DNA of 64,000 nt from Orbus sasakiae (GCF_039542345.1 NZ_BAABHY010000001.1:1612001-1676000), one strand, 5' to 3'; positions 25,367 through 35,435 are shown, numbered from the stretch's first letter. Notes: generated by a model not told the origin, from the letters alone. Translations and numbers: made by a program.

Positions 25367-26047
25367 TTAAGATAATGTTAAAAAATGCTGCTGAGTCAGA
25401 TGACATAACGATGGCAATTTAATATCCGCTAACCCCCACTGTGGCAATTCGTATTGCATTGAAGAAGGGACGACAATTGAGTGCATATTTGCGCTTTTAC
25501 TTGCGATCATTCCAACAATGGAGTCTTCAATTGCGACGCATTGTTCGGGTAATAACGCTAATTTTTCAGCTGCGAGTTGATAAACTTCAGGATGGGGTTT
25601 TGCATAATCAAGTTTATCGGCCGATAACTTACACTCAAAATCATTACTAATACCGAGCAACTCAATCACCGTTGCAATATAGTAAATAGGTGATGAAGAC
25701 GCTAATCCAAGACGTAATCCTGATGATTTACAACACTCAATGGCTTCCATCACACCAGGTAAGATAGGCGGATTAGCTTTAATTTTCTCTAAAGCAAAAT
25801 TTAAAATATCATGGGTAATTTTATCATTATCAGCAATCACATCAGGAAAATAAGTCTGAAAACGTCTGACTAAGTCAGTGATACGCACACCGGTTGTTGA
25901 TACCCCAGAATGTTGATAAAAATACTTTGTATCATAACCATAATCATTGAGAACCGTGTTTTTGGCTTGTTGCAACAAGGGTTCAGAATCAATTAATGTA
26001 CCATCTAAATCAAAAATCACGGCCTGCAATGTTAAACTCTTGTTCAT
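25367..26047 (-). CDS. HAD-family sugar phosphatase, HxpB (YniC)-like
   Basis: 226-residue haloacid dehalogenase phosphatase. Motif I FDLDGTLIDSEPLL holds the nucleophile Asp, followed by an alpha-helical cap, motif II LASSSP, Lys in YAKPHPEVY, and motif IV EDSIVGMIASKSANM. It reads very like E. coli YniC (2-deoxyglucose-6-phosphate/hexitol phosphatase). It is the last gene on the ugp strand, 56 bp behind ugpQ, so it could dephosphorylate G3P or related sugar phosphates released by that pathway; this is inference from position. Confidence 0.82.
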   Translation of the reverse strand: MNKSLTLQAVIFDLDGTLIDSEPLLQQAKNTVLNDYGYDTKYFYQHSGVSTTGVRITDLVRRFQTYFPDVIADNDKITHDILNFALEKIKANPPILPGVMEAIECCKSSGLRLGLASSSPIYYIATVIELLGISNDFECKLSADKLDYAKPHPEVYQLAAEKLALLPEQCVAIEDSIVGMIASKSANMHSIVVPSSMQYELPQWGLADIKLPSLCHLTQQHFLTLS

Positions 26048-26103
26048 AAGTAAGTCCTTATCGAATAATTAGCTGATGATATCCTCAAGATCAGCCTGAA
26101 AAA

Positions 26104-26856
26104 TCAGCAATGAGATTGCATTAATTTCATGTTATCAGTAATGACCGAATCCACACCATAGTCATACATTTGGGCAACACTTGCCGCATCATTAACGGTA
26201 TAAACCATGACAAACCGACCTTGTTGATGACACTGTTCAACAATACTCTTTGAAATAATCTGGTAATTAGTTATCAAACCGCGACAATCAAGCTGTTCAA
26301 GTAAGTCAAACGTATTGTCATGCCATTGATGAAGTAATAACGCACGAGGAATGTCGATTTGATGATCGAATGCTGCTTGCAGTGCAAGCGGACTAAATGA
26401 AGATAATAAAAAGGGATAATGTGACTGCGCAGTAAAGGGATAATGTTGTTCAAGAAGCGTGACACATGCTTTACCTGTTTCATACTCTTCCCCCGGATTT
26501 GCTTTTAATTCAATATCCAGCTGATAGCGATTATGAAGGATAAATTGCATGATATTGTCTAATCGAGCTAATGATTCACCGGTGAACAGTGATGAATGCC
26601 ACCCCCCAGCATCAAGACAAGACAGATCTGCCCAAGCTTGCTGTTTCGGTGAACCTTGTCCATTTGTGGTCCGGTCAAGCGTATCATCATGCAATAAAAA
26701 TAATTGCTTATCTTTTGATAGTTTGACATCACACTCAAACATCGTGTAGCCATGTTGAGCACCATAACGAAAAGCCGCTAATGTATTTTCGGGAGCGTGG
26801 TGACCGGCACCACGATGTGCAATTAAATTCGGATAAGGATAATTCAATAATGTCAT
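26104..26856 (-). CDS. ugpQ: Cytoplasmic glycerophosphodiester phosphodiesterase
   Basis: UgpQ hydrolyses glycerophosphodiesters entering through UgpABCE to glycerol-3-phosphate and an alcohol. 250 residues with no signal peptide, unlike periplasmic GlpQ. GDPD signatures: IAHRGAGHHAPENT (first His and Glu/Asn), FECDVKLSKD (metal-binding Glu/Asp), LLHDDTLDRTTNG (second His), the DIELK glutamate, and VYTVND with a terminal GVDSVITDN. It follows ugpC by 49 bp as the fifth gene of the ugp set. Confidence 0.93.
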   Translation of the reverse strand: MTLLNYPYPNLIAHRGAGHHAPENTLAAFRYGAQHGYTMFECDVKLSKDKQLFLLHDDTLDRTTNGQGSPKQQAWADLSCLDAGGWHSSLFTGESLARLDNIMQFILHNRYQLDIELKANPGEEYETGKACVTLLEQHYPFTAQSHYPFLLSSFSPLALQAAFDHQIDIPRALLLHQWHDNTFDLLEQLDCRGLITNYQIISKSIVEQCHQQGRFVMVYTVNDAASVAQMYDYGVDSVITDNMKLMQSHC

Positions 26857-26905
26857 ACATAATGTCCTATTCTTTTAAAATCATTAATAAGCGTAAGCAG
26901 ACCAA

Positions 26906-28009
26906 TTACGAGGCTACACTTAATAGACTCTCTGCATCGAACCAGTGTAATTTGGTCTGATCCAGTTGCAAAAATAACTGATTATTTTGCCGAGAAAAAT
27001 CCTTTAAATGTGACTGATTAGCCGTACGAATAATAATTGGCTGGGTATCGATTTTGGCATAAATTAATTGTTCGGCACCGAGTGTTTCCACCATGGTTGA
27101 ATCAATTTGCCACGCATGTTTTGTACCATAAGGGACAATGGTAAGGTGTTCAGGCCGAATGCCTAAAATCCATTTTGACTTACCGCTATTTTGAATCGAC
27201 GTGGGAATAATGATATCTTCAAATATTGTATTATCACAGCATACTTTTTGATTGAAGATTTGAACATTCAATAAATTCATCGCGGGGGATCCCATAAAGC
27301 TGGCGACAAACGTCGATGCGGGTTGGTGATAAATGTCATACGGTGTTGCAAACTGTTCAATTTTGCCCTTGTTCATCACGATAATACGATCGGCTAAAGT
27401 CATCGCTTCGGTTTGATCATGCGTCACATAAAGCGAGGTAATTCCAATTTCGTGATGACGACGGCGTATTTCTAGTCGAGTTGACGTCCTTAATTTCGCA
27501 TCTAAGTTAGATAAGGGCTCATCAAACAGAAATAACCGCGGTTGACGCACAATTGCCCGTCCCATTGCAACTCGTTGTCGTTGTCCGCCAGATAACTGTT
27601 TTGGTTTTTTATCCAAAATACCGTCAATATCCAACATCTTAGCGGTTTGTGTGATGCGTCTTTCAATTTCATGGGTAGGCATTTTGGCAAGTTTAATCCC
27701 ATATGCCATATTTTGTTTAACTGTCATATGCGGATATAAAGCATAATTTTGAAATACCATTGCAATATCGCGTTGTGAAGGTTCTAAAGCCGTTACCGTT
27801 TTATGACCAATCACAATATTACCACTGGTTGGCATTTCTAATCCTGCGATAACTCTTAATAACGTAGATTTACCACACCCTGATGGACCGACAACCACTA
27901 TAAATTCACCATCATCGATTTGGGCATTAATACCTTTGAGGATCAATGGTGCTTGTTGGTTCTTTTTACCATAATGCTTGGTAATATTATCTAATAATAC
28001 GGCAGCCAT
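26906..28009 (-). CDS. ugpC: sn-glycerol-3-phosphate ABC transporter, ATP-binding protein
   Basis: ATPase subunit of the UgpBAEC importer. 367 residues with Walker A GPSGCGKST, Q-loop FQNYALYPHM, signature LSGGQRQRVAMGRAI, Walker B FLFDEPLSNLD and H-switch YVTHDQTEAM. A C-terminal TOBE/regulatory domain begins around 235 (ASFMGSPAMNLL). The frame continues 25 codons upstream to 28084, overlapping ugpE, but the AGGAGGT site 7 nt before the ATG at 28009 and the family N-terminus fix the start there. Confidence 0.93.
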   Translation of the reverse strand: MAAVLLDNITKHYGKKNQQAPLILKGINAQIDDGEFIVVVGPSGCGKSTLLRVIAGLEMPTSGNIVIGHKTVTALEPSQRDIAMVFQNYALYPHMTVKQNMAYGIKLAKMPTHEIERRITQTAKMLDIDGILDKKPKQLSGGQRQRVAMGRAIVRQPRLFLFDEPLSNLDAKLRTSTRLEIRRRHHEIGITSLYVTHDQTEAMTLADRIIVMNKGKIEQFATPYDIYHQPASTFVASFMGSPAMNLLNVQIFNQKVCCDNTIFEDIIIPTSIQNSGKSKWILGIRPEHLTIVPYGTKHAWQIDSTMVETLGAEQLIYAKIDTQPIIIRTANQSHLKDFSRQNNQLFLQLDQTKLHWFDAESLLSVAS

Positions 28010-28067
28010 AAGATGGACCTCCTGTTTTTTCTCTTTCACACTCAAGTGACGCAATGGTGCACATGCG

Positions 28068-28916
28068 TTATTTTTCAGTATCAATCAAACCATCAACGAG
28101 CCAACGTTGCATCACTAAGATGACGGTAATTGGAGGAATGAGCATTAATACCACACTGGCCATAACCAAATTCCAATCAACGGGCACATCACCATTACCA
28201 ATCATTTGTCGCAAACCAATTGAAAGCGGAAACATGGACTCATCCGTGGCCATTAAGAGTGGCCATAAATATTGATTCCAGCCATAGATGAACTGGATAA
28301 CAAATAAAGCGGCAATGCTTGGAATGGATAAAGGAACTAACACATCTTTAAAAAAGGTTAAAGCGCCAGACCCGTCCATTCTTGACGCCTCCATCAACTC
28401 ATCAGGTACCGTAATAAAAAATTGTCGAAATAAAAATGTTGCTGTTGCTGAAGCAATTAAGGGAATAGTAAAACCAGCATAACTGTTAATCATATGCAAA
28501 TTTACGACCACGTCATAAGTTGGGATAATACGAACTTCAACAGGTAGCATTAAGGTAATAAAAATAAGCCAAAAACAGGTTTTACGGAAAGGGAAACGAA
28601 AATAAACAATCGCGAATGCTGACAGCAATGAAATCGCTATTTTACCAAAAGTAATGATAACCGTTATCACTAATGTCACCCATAACATGCGTGATACTGG
28701 CAGTGAAATACCATAGGATTGTTGTCCCGTTAATGCAGCCCAATAATTGTCAACTAAGTGACTACCTGGTATTAATGACATTGGTGCTTGCAAAACCTCA
28801 GCGCTGGTTTGTGTTGATGCAACCATTGCTAAATAAAGCGGGAAGCAGATGAATAAAATGCTGATGATTAAAACGCAGTGAGAAAAAAATGTTAACCATG
28901 GACGATTCTCTACCAT
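28068..28916 (-). CDS. ugpE: sn-glycerol-3-phosphate ABC transporter permease
   Basis: One of two membrane permeases of the Ugp importer. 282 residues, six predicted helices, with the EAA loop ELMEASRMDGSGALTFFKDVLVPLSIP (about 175-200) that docks on UgpC. Its start overlaps the ugpA stop by one base (TAATG), so the two are translationally coupled in equal amounts. C-terminus MQRWLVDGLIDTEK is close to family form. Confidence 0.93.
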   Translation of the reverse strand: MVENRPWLTFFSHCVLIISILFICFPLYLAMVASTQTSAEVLQAPMSLIPGSHLVDNYWAALTGQQSYGISLPVSRMLWVTLVITVIITFGKIAISLLSAFAIVYFRFPFRKTCFWLIFITLMLPVEVRIIPTYDVVVNLHMINSYAGFTIPLIASATATFLFRQFFITVPDELMEASRMDGSGALTFFKDVLVPLSIPSIAALFVIQFIYGWNQYLWPLLMATDESMFPLSIGLRQMIGNGDVPVDWNLVMASVVLMLIPPITVILVMQRWLVDGLIDTEK

Positions 28917-29818
28917 TATTGCCCTTTCCCCTTTCGATCAATATAACGAAATTGAATGACGGTCAGGAGTAATACAAATAGCATTAAAATCACTGACTGT
29001 GCAGCTGAACTGCCGTAATCCATTGCTTTAAATCCATCAAAATAAATACGATACACTAATGTAGATGTCGCTTTACCTGGGCCGCCGTGCGTTAGTGCAT
29101 CAATAATGGCAAAGGTATCAAAAAAGACATACACAATATTAATGACACACAAAAAAAATGTGGTAGGCCCAAGTAATGGCAATTGAATTGTAAAAAAACG
29201 TCGCCAGGGACCGGCACCATCGATTGCCGCCGCTTCGATGAGTGATTTGGGAATGGCTTGTAAACCGGCGTAAAAGAAAATAAAGTTATAAGACAATTGT
29301 TTCCAAATCGATGCCATAATCACTAGCCACATGGCATGATCTGCATCCATTTGATAATTCCAGTCAATACCTAATTTTTTTAGCCAGTAGGTTATGACCC
29401 CAGATGAAGGCGAGAACATAAACGTCCACAATACACCGACTACAATAGGTGAAATCGCATAAGGCAGGATCAAAGCAGTACGATAATAAAGTGATGCTCG
29501 TACAATTTTTTGAATAAAAAAAGCCAATAATAACGATATCATCAAGCCAAGTAGCGTAACCCAAAAAGCAAAGTAGAGCGTTGTGTAAATAGATTGGATA
29601 TAAGTTGGATCGGCAAACAAATTAATAAAATTATCCCACCCAACCCAGTAGCTAACCGCACCAAAAATATCTTGCATCAGAAAAGACTGGTATAAAGCTT
29701 GTACGGCTGGCCAATAAAAGAAAATCAGAATAATCAGCAATTGTGGCAACAATAATGCCCAAGGCAACCAGCGATAGTGACTGTAATAAAGTTTCATAGG
29801 CTTTTCACATATAGTCAA
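28916..29818 (-). CDS. ugpA: sn-glycerol-3-phosphate ABC transporter permease
   Basis: Second permease, pairing with UgpE. 300 residues, six predicted helices, EAA loop SLIEAAAIDGAGPWRRFFTIQLPLLGP, and the THGGPGKATSTLVYRIY loop that is well conserved in UgpA. It begins 39 bp after ugpB and overlaps ugpE by one base. Together with UgpB, UgpE and UgpC it makes a complete importer. Confidence 0.93.
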   Translation of the reverse strand: MTICEKPMKLYYSHYRWLPWALLLPQLLIILIFFYWPAVQALYQSFLMQDIFGAVSYWVGWDNFINLFADPTYIQSIYTTLYFAFWVTLLGLMISLLLAFFIQKIVRASLYYRTALILPYAISPIVVGVLWTFMFSPSSGVITYWLKKLGIDWNYQMDADHAMWLVIMASIWKQLSYNFIFFYAGLQAIPKSLIEAAAIDGAGPWRRFFTIQLPLLGPTTFFLCVINIVYVFFDTFAIIDALTHGGPGKATSTLVYRIYFDGFKAMDYGSSAAQSVILMLFVLLLTVIQFRYIDRKGKGQ

Positions 29819-29857
29819 AACAAGCTGAGTAGGGTTATCCCCTACTCATAAACACAC

Positions 29858-31168
29858 TTATTGATTAATCGTTTGAAAACGTTCAAGTAACACATTCCCA
29901 CGTTTAACAGCACTATCTAAAGCTTGTTTGGCCGTCTTTTGACCCGTCCAAACTTGCTCCGTTTCTTCATCGATAATCGCGCGAATCTGTAGCATATTGC
30001 CTAATCGAATACCGCGTGTACGCTCTGTCGTTTTACGGATCATTTGCTCAACGGCAATATCGGTACCCGGATTTTGTTGATAAAACCCAGATTGTTCAGT
30101 AATTTGATAAGCCTTAAGCGTAATGGGTAAGTAGCCTGTTAACATATGATTATTGGCTTGAATTTGCGGATCAGATAAAAACTGGAAGAATTGTGCGATC
30201 CCTTGGTAATGACTTTGTGGTTTACCCGCCATCACCCATAAACTTGCACCACCAATGACGGTATTTTGTGGTGCGCCTTTAACATCCTCATAATAAGGTA
30301 AAGCAGCTTCACCAAAATCAAACTTTGCATCACGTTTTACTGAGGAATAAGATGCTGAAGAACCAATAAACATCGCACATTCACCAGATAGGAAACTTGG
30401 CTGAGAAGCACTCGCTCGGCCTTTATAAACAAATAATTTATTTTTAGCCATGTCACTTAAATTTTCGATATGACGAACATGCAGTGGTGAGTTAAAGACT
30501 AATCGAGCATCTAAACCATCAAAACCATTATTTTTAGAGGCAAAAGGAACGTCATGCCACGCTGAAAAACTTTCTAGTTGCGTCCACCCCATCCATGAAA
30601 TTGTTAATGGGCATTGGCTTCCTGCTTTTTTTAGCGCGTCTGCGGCGGTCCGCAATTCAGTCCACGTTTTAGGCGCTTTTTCAGGATCAAGCCCTGCTTG
30701 TTTAAATGCATGTTTATTATAGAACATCACCGTCGTTGAGCTATTAAATGGAAACGATAACATCTCACCACTTGGCGCAGTGTAATAACCACTCACGGCA
30801 GGAATGTAATCGGCAGGATTAAATGGAATATTTGCCGTGTTCATGATCTCAGTAACGGATTTGGTCACCCCTTTTGAGTAAAACATTGATGCCGTTCCAA
30901 CTTCATAAACTTGTAAAATATCAGGTGCACTGCCCGCACGAAATGCCGCGATGCCCGCGGACATCGATTGTTCATATTCTCCTTTGTAAACAGGAACAAT
31001 ACGGTATTCATCTTGGCTGTCATTAAAACGTGTAGCTAAATCATTGACCCATTCATTCAGTGAACCACTCATTGAGTGCCACCACTGTATATCGGTTTTA
31101 GCTGAGGCAACATAACTGGTTGTAGCAAGTACTGCGGCAATAATGGTTTTTGTCACTTTTCGTTTCAT
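29858..31168 (-). CDS. ugpB: sn-glycerol-3-phosphate ABC transporter, periplasmic binding protein
   Basis: Periplasmic receptor for G3P and glycerophosphodiesters. 436 residues with a cleavable signal peptide (MKRKVTKTIIAAVLATTSYVASA, about 23 residues including a KRK n-region). Family stretches: TDIQWWHSMSG at the mature N-terminus, YKGEYEQSMSAGIAAFRAG, PFNSSTTVMFYNK and GGASLWVMAGK. AAGGAAG precedes the start. First gene of the operon, behind a predicted Pho box and -10 at 31236-31269. Confidence 0.94.
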   Translation of the reverse strand: MKRKVTKTIIAAVLATTSYVASAKTDIQWWHSMSGSLNEWVNDLATRFNDSQDEYRIVPVYKGEYEQSMSAGIAAFRAGSAPDILQVYEVGTASMFYSKGVTKSVTEIMNTANIPFNPADYIPAVSGYYTAPSGEMLSFPFNSSTTVMFYNKHAFKQAGLDPEKAPKTWTELRTAADALKKAGSQCPLTISWMGWTQLESFSAWHDVPFASKNNGFDGLDARLVFNSPLHVRHIENLSDMAKNKLFVYKGRASASQPSFLSGECAMFIGSSASYSSVKRDAKFDFGEAALPYYEDVKGAPQNTVIGGASLWVMAGKPQSHYQGIAQFFQFLSDPQIQANNHMLTGYLPITLKAYQITEQSGFYQQNPGTDIAVEQMIRKTTERTRGIRLGNMLQIRAIIDEETEQVWTGQKTAKQALDSAVKRGNVLLERFQTINQ

Positions 31169-31235
31169 TTTGCTTCCTTCTTATACACAAAAATCACAGC
31201 TAAAACGGGGTTTAGCCAAGCGAATGTTCCATAAA

Positions 31236-31269
31236 AGTATAAAAAAAGAGTATGTCAATTTCATGACAA
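31236..31269 (-). promoter_or_regulatory. Pho box and -10 element of the ugp operon
   Basis: On the minus strand the 18 bp at 31252-31269 read TTGTCATGAAATTGACAT, two 7-bp direct repeats resembling CTGTCAT with 11-bp periodicity. Exactly 10 bp further on lies TATACT (31236-31241). A Pho box 10 bp upstream of a -10 with no separate -35 is the standard PhoB-activated layout, and ugp is a PhoB target in E. coli. Confidence 0.75.
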
Positions 31270-31347
31270 ACCGTAGCGAAATGTGGTACGTTTTGCTTAA
31301 GATGGATAGAATGATTAACTGGCTGTGATATTTGACGATATTATTGG

Positions 31348-34300
31348 CTAACCAAAGAGTTTATCTAATTGCTCAATAAATTGAATATCCGGTTTGGTAT
31401 AGAAAATACCATGCGATTTATCGCCAGTCGTCATACCGCGTACAAATAAGTAATAAACACCACCAAAATGGGTTTGATAGTGATAATGAATCATGCGACT
31501 TTTCAAATAGCGATGTAAAGCTAAAGCGTAAAGTTGATATTGTAAGTCATAACGGTGTTCACACATCGCTTCTTCAATTGAAGTTTGACGATAATCGTCG
31601 AGCGTTTCACCAAGATAATTTGATTTATAATCGACGATGTAATATTTACCTTGCCACTCAAATACCATATCAATAAACCCTTTTAACATACCTTGTACAG
31701 TCGAAAAATTTAATACATCACACTGTTGTGATAAAGGATCATATTGCTTACAAAGACGGTCTAACTGCAATGCAGAAACTTCTTGACGAATCGGTAAATA
31801 AAACTGAAGTTCATTTAATCGCTGCTCGAGTGATAAATCAGACAAACTTAAACGTTGCTGTAACGGTGCATGCAGTACATCACTAAACCACTGTGATAAC
31901 GGTGTTAACCAAGCAGATTCTAGGTTTAGCTTTGTGACCAATTGTGCGGCAATCTCATCGGTATTAGGGTGTTTAAAATCACTATTTTCAAAACACTCAT
32001 GCAGTAACGTCCCGACAATCGCACCTTTTGGAAAATGGTGAATATCATACATAATGCGATCGTTATCATGGCTTAATGTCATTTCGTCATCACGAACATT
32101 ATCAGCGATAACTTCGATATCAAAAGTCGGTAAAATGTCGTTGAGCAGCCCCGCAGATCGAGAATCATCATAGCTTGAAGCATGTAATAATCCCGTGTAA
32201 CTCGTGACCCGCCAACTGCTATCAAGCTGACGTTTAAACACATTGGCTGTCAACTCAAGTTTCGACTGATTTTGCTCTTGATGTAACATTGACAGAGGAA
32301 CCGGTAATTCGACAGGAATGACTTTGGTAGATGCCAATTGATTGAGTGCATCAACCAATCCTTGATAGTCTTGGCCAGTTTGTTCAAGTAATAAGAAACC
32401 AATTGCACTATGCCCTAAACTCAACTGATTCGCCCGCCCTTTTTTTAATCCCGCGATAACAAAACTGCAATGATAAATAGAACGTGTCAGTGCGACATAT
32501 AATAAGCGCAAGTCTTCTGCCAGTCTCTCTTGCTCAATCAGCGCTTTAACCTCATTAGATAAGTGATAGGCAAATTTGAGCTTATGCGTTGCACTATCGT
32601 GATAGATTCGACTATCTGACTCACGATGAATGCCAATAAAGGGTAAAAAAACAATCGGATACTCAAGTCCTTTTGATTTATGGATTGTCACAATATTGAT
32701 TAGGTTTTCATCGCTTTCTAAGCGTTGTTCATGGTTTTCAATATTACGATCAGGCTGATTAATTTGTTTGGTTAACCAACGAATGAGGGCATGAGGTGTA
32801 TCAATATCTTGTGACATTTCTTGCAAAAGTTCAGCCAAATGCATAAAGTTCGTGATAATGCGTTCACCATTAATCAGGCTTAAATGATTTTCGACTAGGT
32901 GGCGTCGATTCATTAAGCGTCGCAACATGACCAATACACCATATCGTAACCAAATTGATTGATATTCTCTAAATTCCTCCACCACACTTTCTAAATGGCT
33001 AGGATCATGATTTAAGCGATCAATATCAGCCATTGATGCACCCACTAATTGGGTTGCTAACGCACTGCGTAGGTGGCTTTCATGTGTCGGGGACAAAACA
33101 GCTTGTAAAATTCGTAATACCTCACGGGCCTCCAATGATTCAAACACACTTTTATGGTTTGAAACATAAACACTTTTAATATTACGTTTAGTTAATTGTT
33201 GCTGAATAATCTCAGCTTCTCTTCCTGTCCTGACGAGAATCGCAATGTCTGATGACTGGATTTTTGTATCACCAAATGCGGAGTCATGTAAATAACTGTT
33301 TGCCGATAGCCATTGGCTAATCTGTTCTGCACACTGTTCCGCTGCACATTGCAAATAATCGCTGTTACTGGTCACCGATTCAGGTAATAAATAGCAGTGC
33401 ATTGCACTGATTTCTTGCTCATCAACAAAGAGTCCTTTATGCTGATTTTTGCGGGCACTGTTCATTTCAATAAAGGGAATTTCGGCAAAAATAAACGGCC
33501 GTGTTTGACGAATGAAAAGACAATTCACCGCGTTGACCATGTTTTCACTTGAACGCCAATTTGTTAGCATCGTAAATTGATGATCGACCGATGACTTCGC
33601 TTTGATATAAGTAAAAATATCCGCGCCCCTAAAACCATAAATGGCCTGTTTAGGATCGCCAATAAACAGTAAACACGATTGCGGTCTTTGATGATATATT
33701 GTATCAAATATTTGATACTGAATGGGGTCCGTATCTTGAAATTCATCAATCATCGCAGCAGGATACTGATTAAGAATTTGTTTAACCAAGGCGGCGCGAT
33801 TATCACCATGCAATGCTTGATTAAAAAAACTCAGTAAGTCATTAAACCCCATTTGAGCAAGCGCAAATTTTTGTTTGGTTACTTGCTGACGTATCACGTT
33901 GACGATATCAAATAAGATAACATTACGCAGCTTAAATTCAGTTGCTAAAAATTGTTCAATCTCTGTAAATAATGGGTGCTCCGCGATGCGTTTATCAGGT
34001 TCCGTTTTGCTATTGAGTTCGCTTTGTGTAAATTTAACCAGTTCTGATGGCACACTATAATCGCTTGTTGGGTTGGTTGCCCACTCAGATATTGTAGTCA
34101 ACCATCTTGGTAGGTTACTTTTGCTATATGAACGCTTACTCACGTCTGAATTGGTAATGAGCGTTTCAATATCATTAACTGCATCGTGCCAGTGCGATTT
34201 AAGCACATTGATTTTAGTAATATTATCGGAATGAAATTGCCTAATGATTTCTGATATAGGGGACGCCGATAAGCTAACGTTTACTGGCAAGACTTGATTC

Positions 34301-34914
34301 AGATAAGGCATAATGTCGGCTAATAATGCACTCGGGTCTGCCCAGTTTTGCCATATCACTTGTGCAATATCAGCAGGCAACGGCGTAAAATTGTCGCGCC
34401 AAAAATCACTCACAATCTGTAAATAAAGTGCACTTTCATCTTTAACTAACGTCTGGTTAAATAAAATACCTGATTCAAAAGCATAGGTACTTAACATACG
34501 CTGGCAAAAGCCATGGATAGTAAAAATGGCAGCCTCGTCCATATTTTGTTCGGCATACAATAAACGTTTTAATGCACTGGGTTTATCGTCAATTTGATTG
34601 AGCAACTGCTGATAATCATGGTCAGCATGATATCCTTGAATGCAAGCAAGTCGTAATTGATGTACATTTTGGCGGATGCGATAACGTAATTCTTCGGTTG
34701 CTGCTTTAGTAAAGGTAACAACTAAAATTTCTTCAATAGATAAAGGTCGTGGATAATTGTTTTCACCTATTCCTAAAAGAAGTCGTAAATAGATAAATGC
34801 CAGCGAGTAAGTTTTACCCGTTCCGGCTGAGGCTTCAATTAGCGAACGCCCTGTTAATGGTAATGTCAGTAAATTAAGTTCATCAAACTGTTTTAAAGTG
34901 GATGATGAAACCAT
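31348..34914 (-). CDS. recB: Exodeoxyribonuclease V beta subunit (RecB)
   Basis: Helicase-nuclease subunit of RecBCD, which resects double-strand breaks and loads RecA. 1188 residues, close to the 1180 of E. coli. Walker A EASAGTGKT (27-35) and UvrD-type motifs DEFQDTD, FIGDPKQAIYGFRGAD and TIHKSKGLEYPIVFLPF; the C-terminal nuclease has YIVDYKSNYLG with catalytic Asp and Lys. It overlaps sixA by 22 bp. In E. coli recB sits between ptrA and recD with recC nearby; none of those is next to it here, so RecC and RecD must be encoded elsewhere or be absent. Confidence 0.95.
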   Translation of the reverse strand: MVSSSTLKQFDELNLLTLPLTGRSLIEASAGTGKTYSLAFIYLRLLLGIGENNYPRPLSIEEILVVTFTKAATEELRYRIRQNVHQLRLACIQGYHADHDYQQLLNQIDDKPSALKRLLYAEQNMDEAAIFTIHGFCQRMLSTYAFESGILFNQTLVKDESALYLQIVSDFWRDNFTPLPADIAQVIWQNWADPSALLADIMPYLNQVLPVNVSLSASPISEIIRQFHSDNITKINVLKSHWHDAVNDIETLITNSDVSKRSYSKSNLPRWLTTISEWATNPTSDYSVPSELVKFTQSELNSKTEPDKRIAEHPLFTEIEQFLATEFKLRNVILFDIVNVIRQQVTKQKFALAQMGFNDLLSFFNQALHGDNRAALVKQILNQYPAAMIDEFQDTDPIQYQIFDTIYHQRPQSCLLFIGDPKQAIYGFRGADIFTYIKAKSSVDHQFTMLTNWRSSENMVNAVNCLFIRQTRPFIFAEIPFIEMNSARKNQHKGLFVDEQEISAMHCYLLPESVTSNSDYLQCAAEQCAEQISQWLSANSYLHDSAFGDTKIQSSDIAILVRTGREAEIIQQQLTKRNIKSVYVSNHKSVFESLEAREVLRILQAVLSPTHESHLRSALATQLVGASMADIDRLNHDPSHLESVVEEFREYQSIWLRYGVLVMLRRLMNRRHLVENHLSLINGERIITNFMHLAELLQEMSQDIDTPHALIRWLTKQINQPDRNIENHEQRLESDENLINIVTIHKSKGLEYPIVFLPFIGIHRESDSRIYHDSATHKLKFAYHLSNEVKALIEQERLAEDLRLLYVALTRSIYHCSFVIAGLKKGRANQLSLGHSAIGFLLLEQTGQDYQGLVDALNQLASTKVIPVELPVPLSMLHQEQNQSKLELTANVFKRQLDSSWRVTSYTGLLHASSYDDSRSAGLLNDILPTFDIEVIADNVRDDEMTLSHDNDRIMYDIHHFPKGAIVGTLLHECFENSDFKHPNTDEIAAQLVTKLNLESAWLTPLSQWFSDVLHAPLQQRLSLSDLSLEQRLNELQFYLPIRQEVSALQLDRLCKQYDPLSQQCDVLNFSTVQGMLKGFIDMVFEWQGKYYIVDYKSNYLGETLDDYRQTSIEEAMCEHRYDLQYQLYALALHRYLKSRMIHYHYQTHFGGVYYLFVRGMTTGDKSHGIFYTKPDIQFIEQLDKLFG

Positions 34915-35351
34915 TCCAATTTCCCTTCACTGTCTTGAGATAGTGAAATACAAGCGACATCAGCAGTTGAGAACATGGGTGGTGCTATTTGCGGACATAA
35001 CTCATTCACTAAATAGCCAACTAACGGTAAATGAGAAACAATAAGCACGGACTCGATACCCGTTAAAGGTAACATGGTTAAATTATCAACAATATGCGTT
35101 GCACAGCCACCTGGCGTAAGCAATTCATTGGTTTCTGTCTGCTTAACTGAAACAAGATCAGCAACAATTGAAAAGGTTTGTTGAGCTCGTAAATAAGGGC
35201 TAACTAGGGCTAAATCAAATGTAATCGCTTGCTGAAGAAAATAGTGAGCAATCGATTTACATTGCTTTTCACCAAAAGGTGTTAATGGGCGACTTGAATC
35301 TGATGATGCACTATAACCGGCCTCACCATGACGCATAATATATACTTTCAT
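34893..35351 (-). CDS. sixA: Phosphohistidine phosphatase SixA
   Basis: Removes phosphate from histidine in phosphorelay and nitrogen-PTS proteins. The 152-residue product starts MKVYIMRHGEAGYSASSDS; the RHG histidine is residue 8. Other histidine-phosphatase patterns: RPLTPFGEKQC, VSPYLRAQQTF and VLIVSHLPLVGYLV with the second histidine. The frame extends 7 codons upstream to 35372, but MKVYIMRHG is the family start. Its 3' end overlaps the recB start by 22 bp, so recB translation is probably coupled to it. Confidence 0.92.
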   Translation of the reverse strand: MKVYIMRHGEAGYSASSDSSRPLTPFGEKQCKSIAHYFLQQAITFDLALVSPYLRAQQTFSIVADLVSVKQTETNELLTPGGCATHIVDNLTMLPLTGIESVLIVSHLPLVGYLVNELCPQIAPPMFSTADVACISLSQDSEGKLEWFHHPL

Positions 35352-35435
35352 TTTGATAAACTCGTCAAGCAAAGATGCAACATTTTCATTGATAGTAAAT
35401 ACTGCATCTTAAATTTATTGGCAATAGTAAAATGA

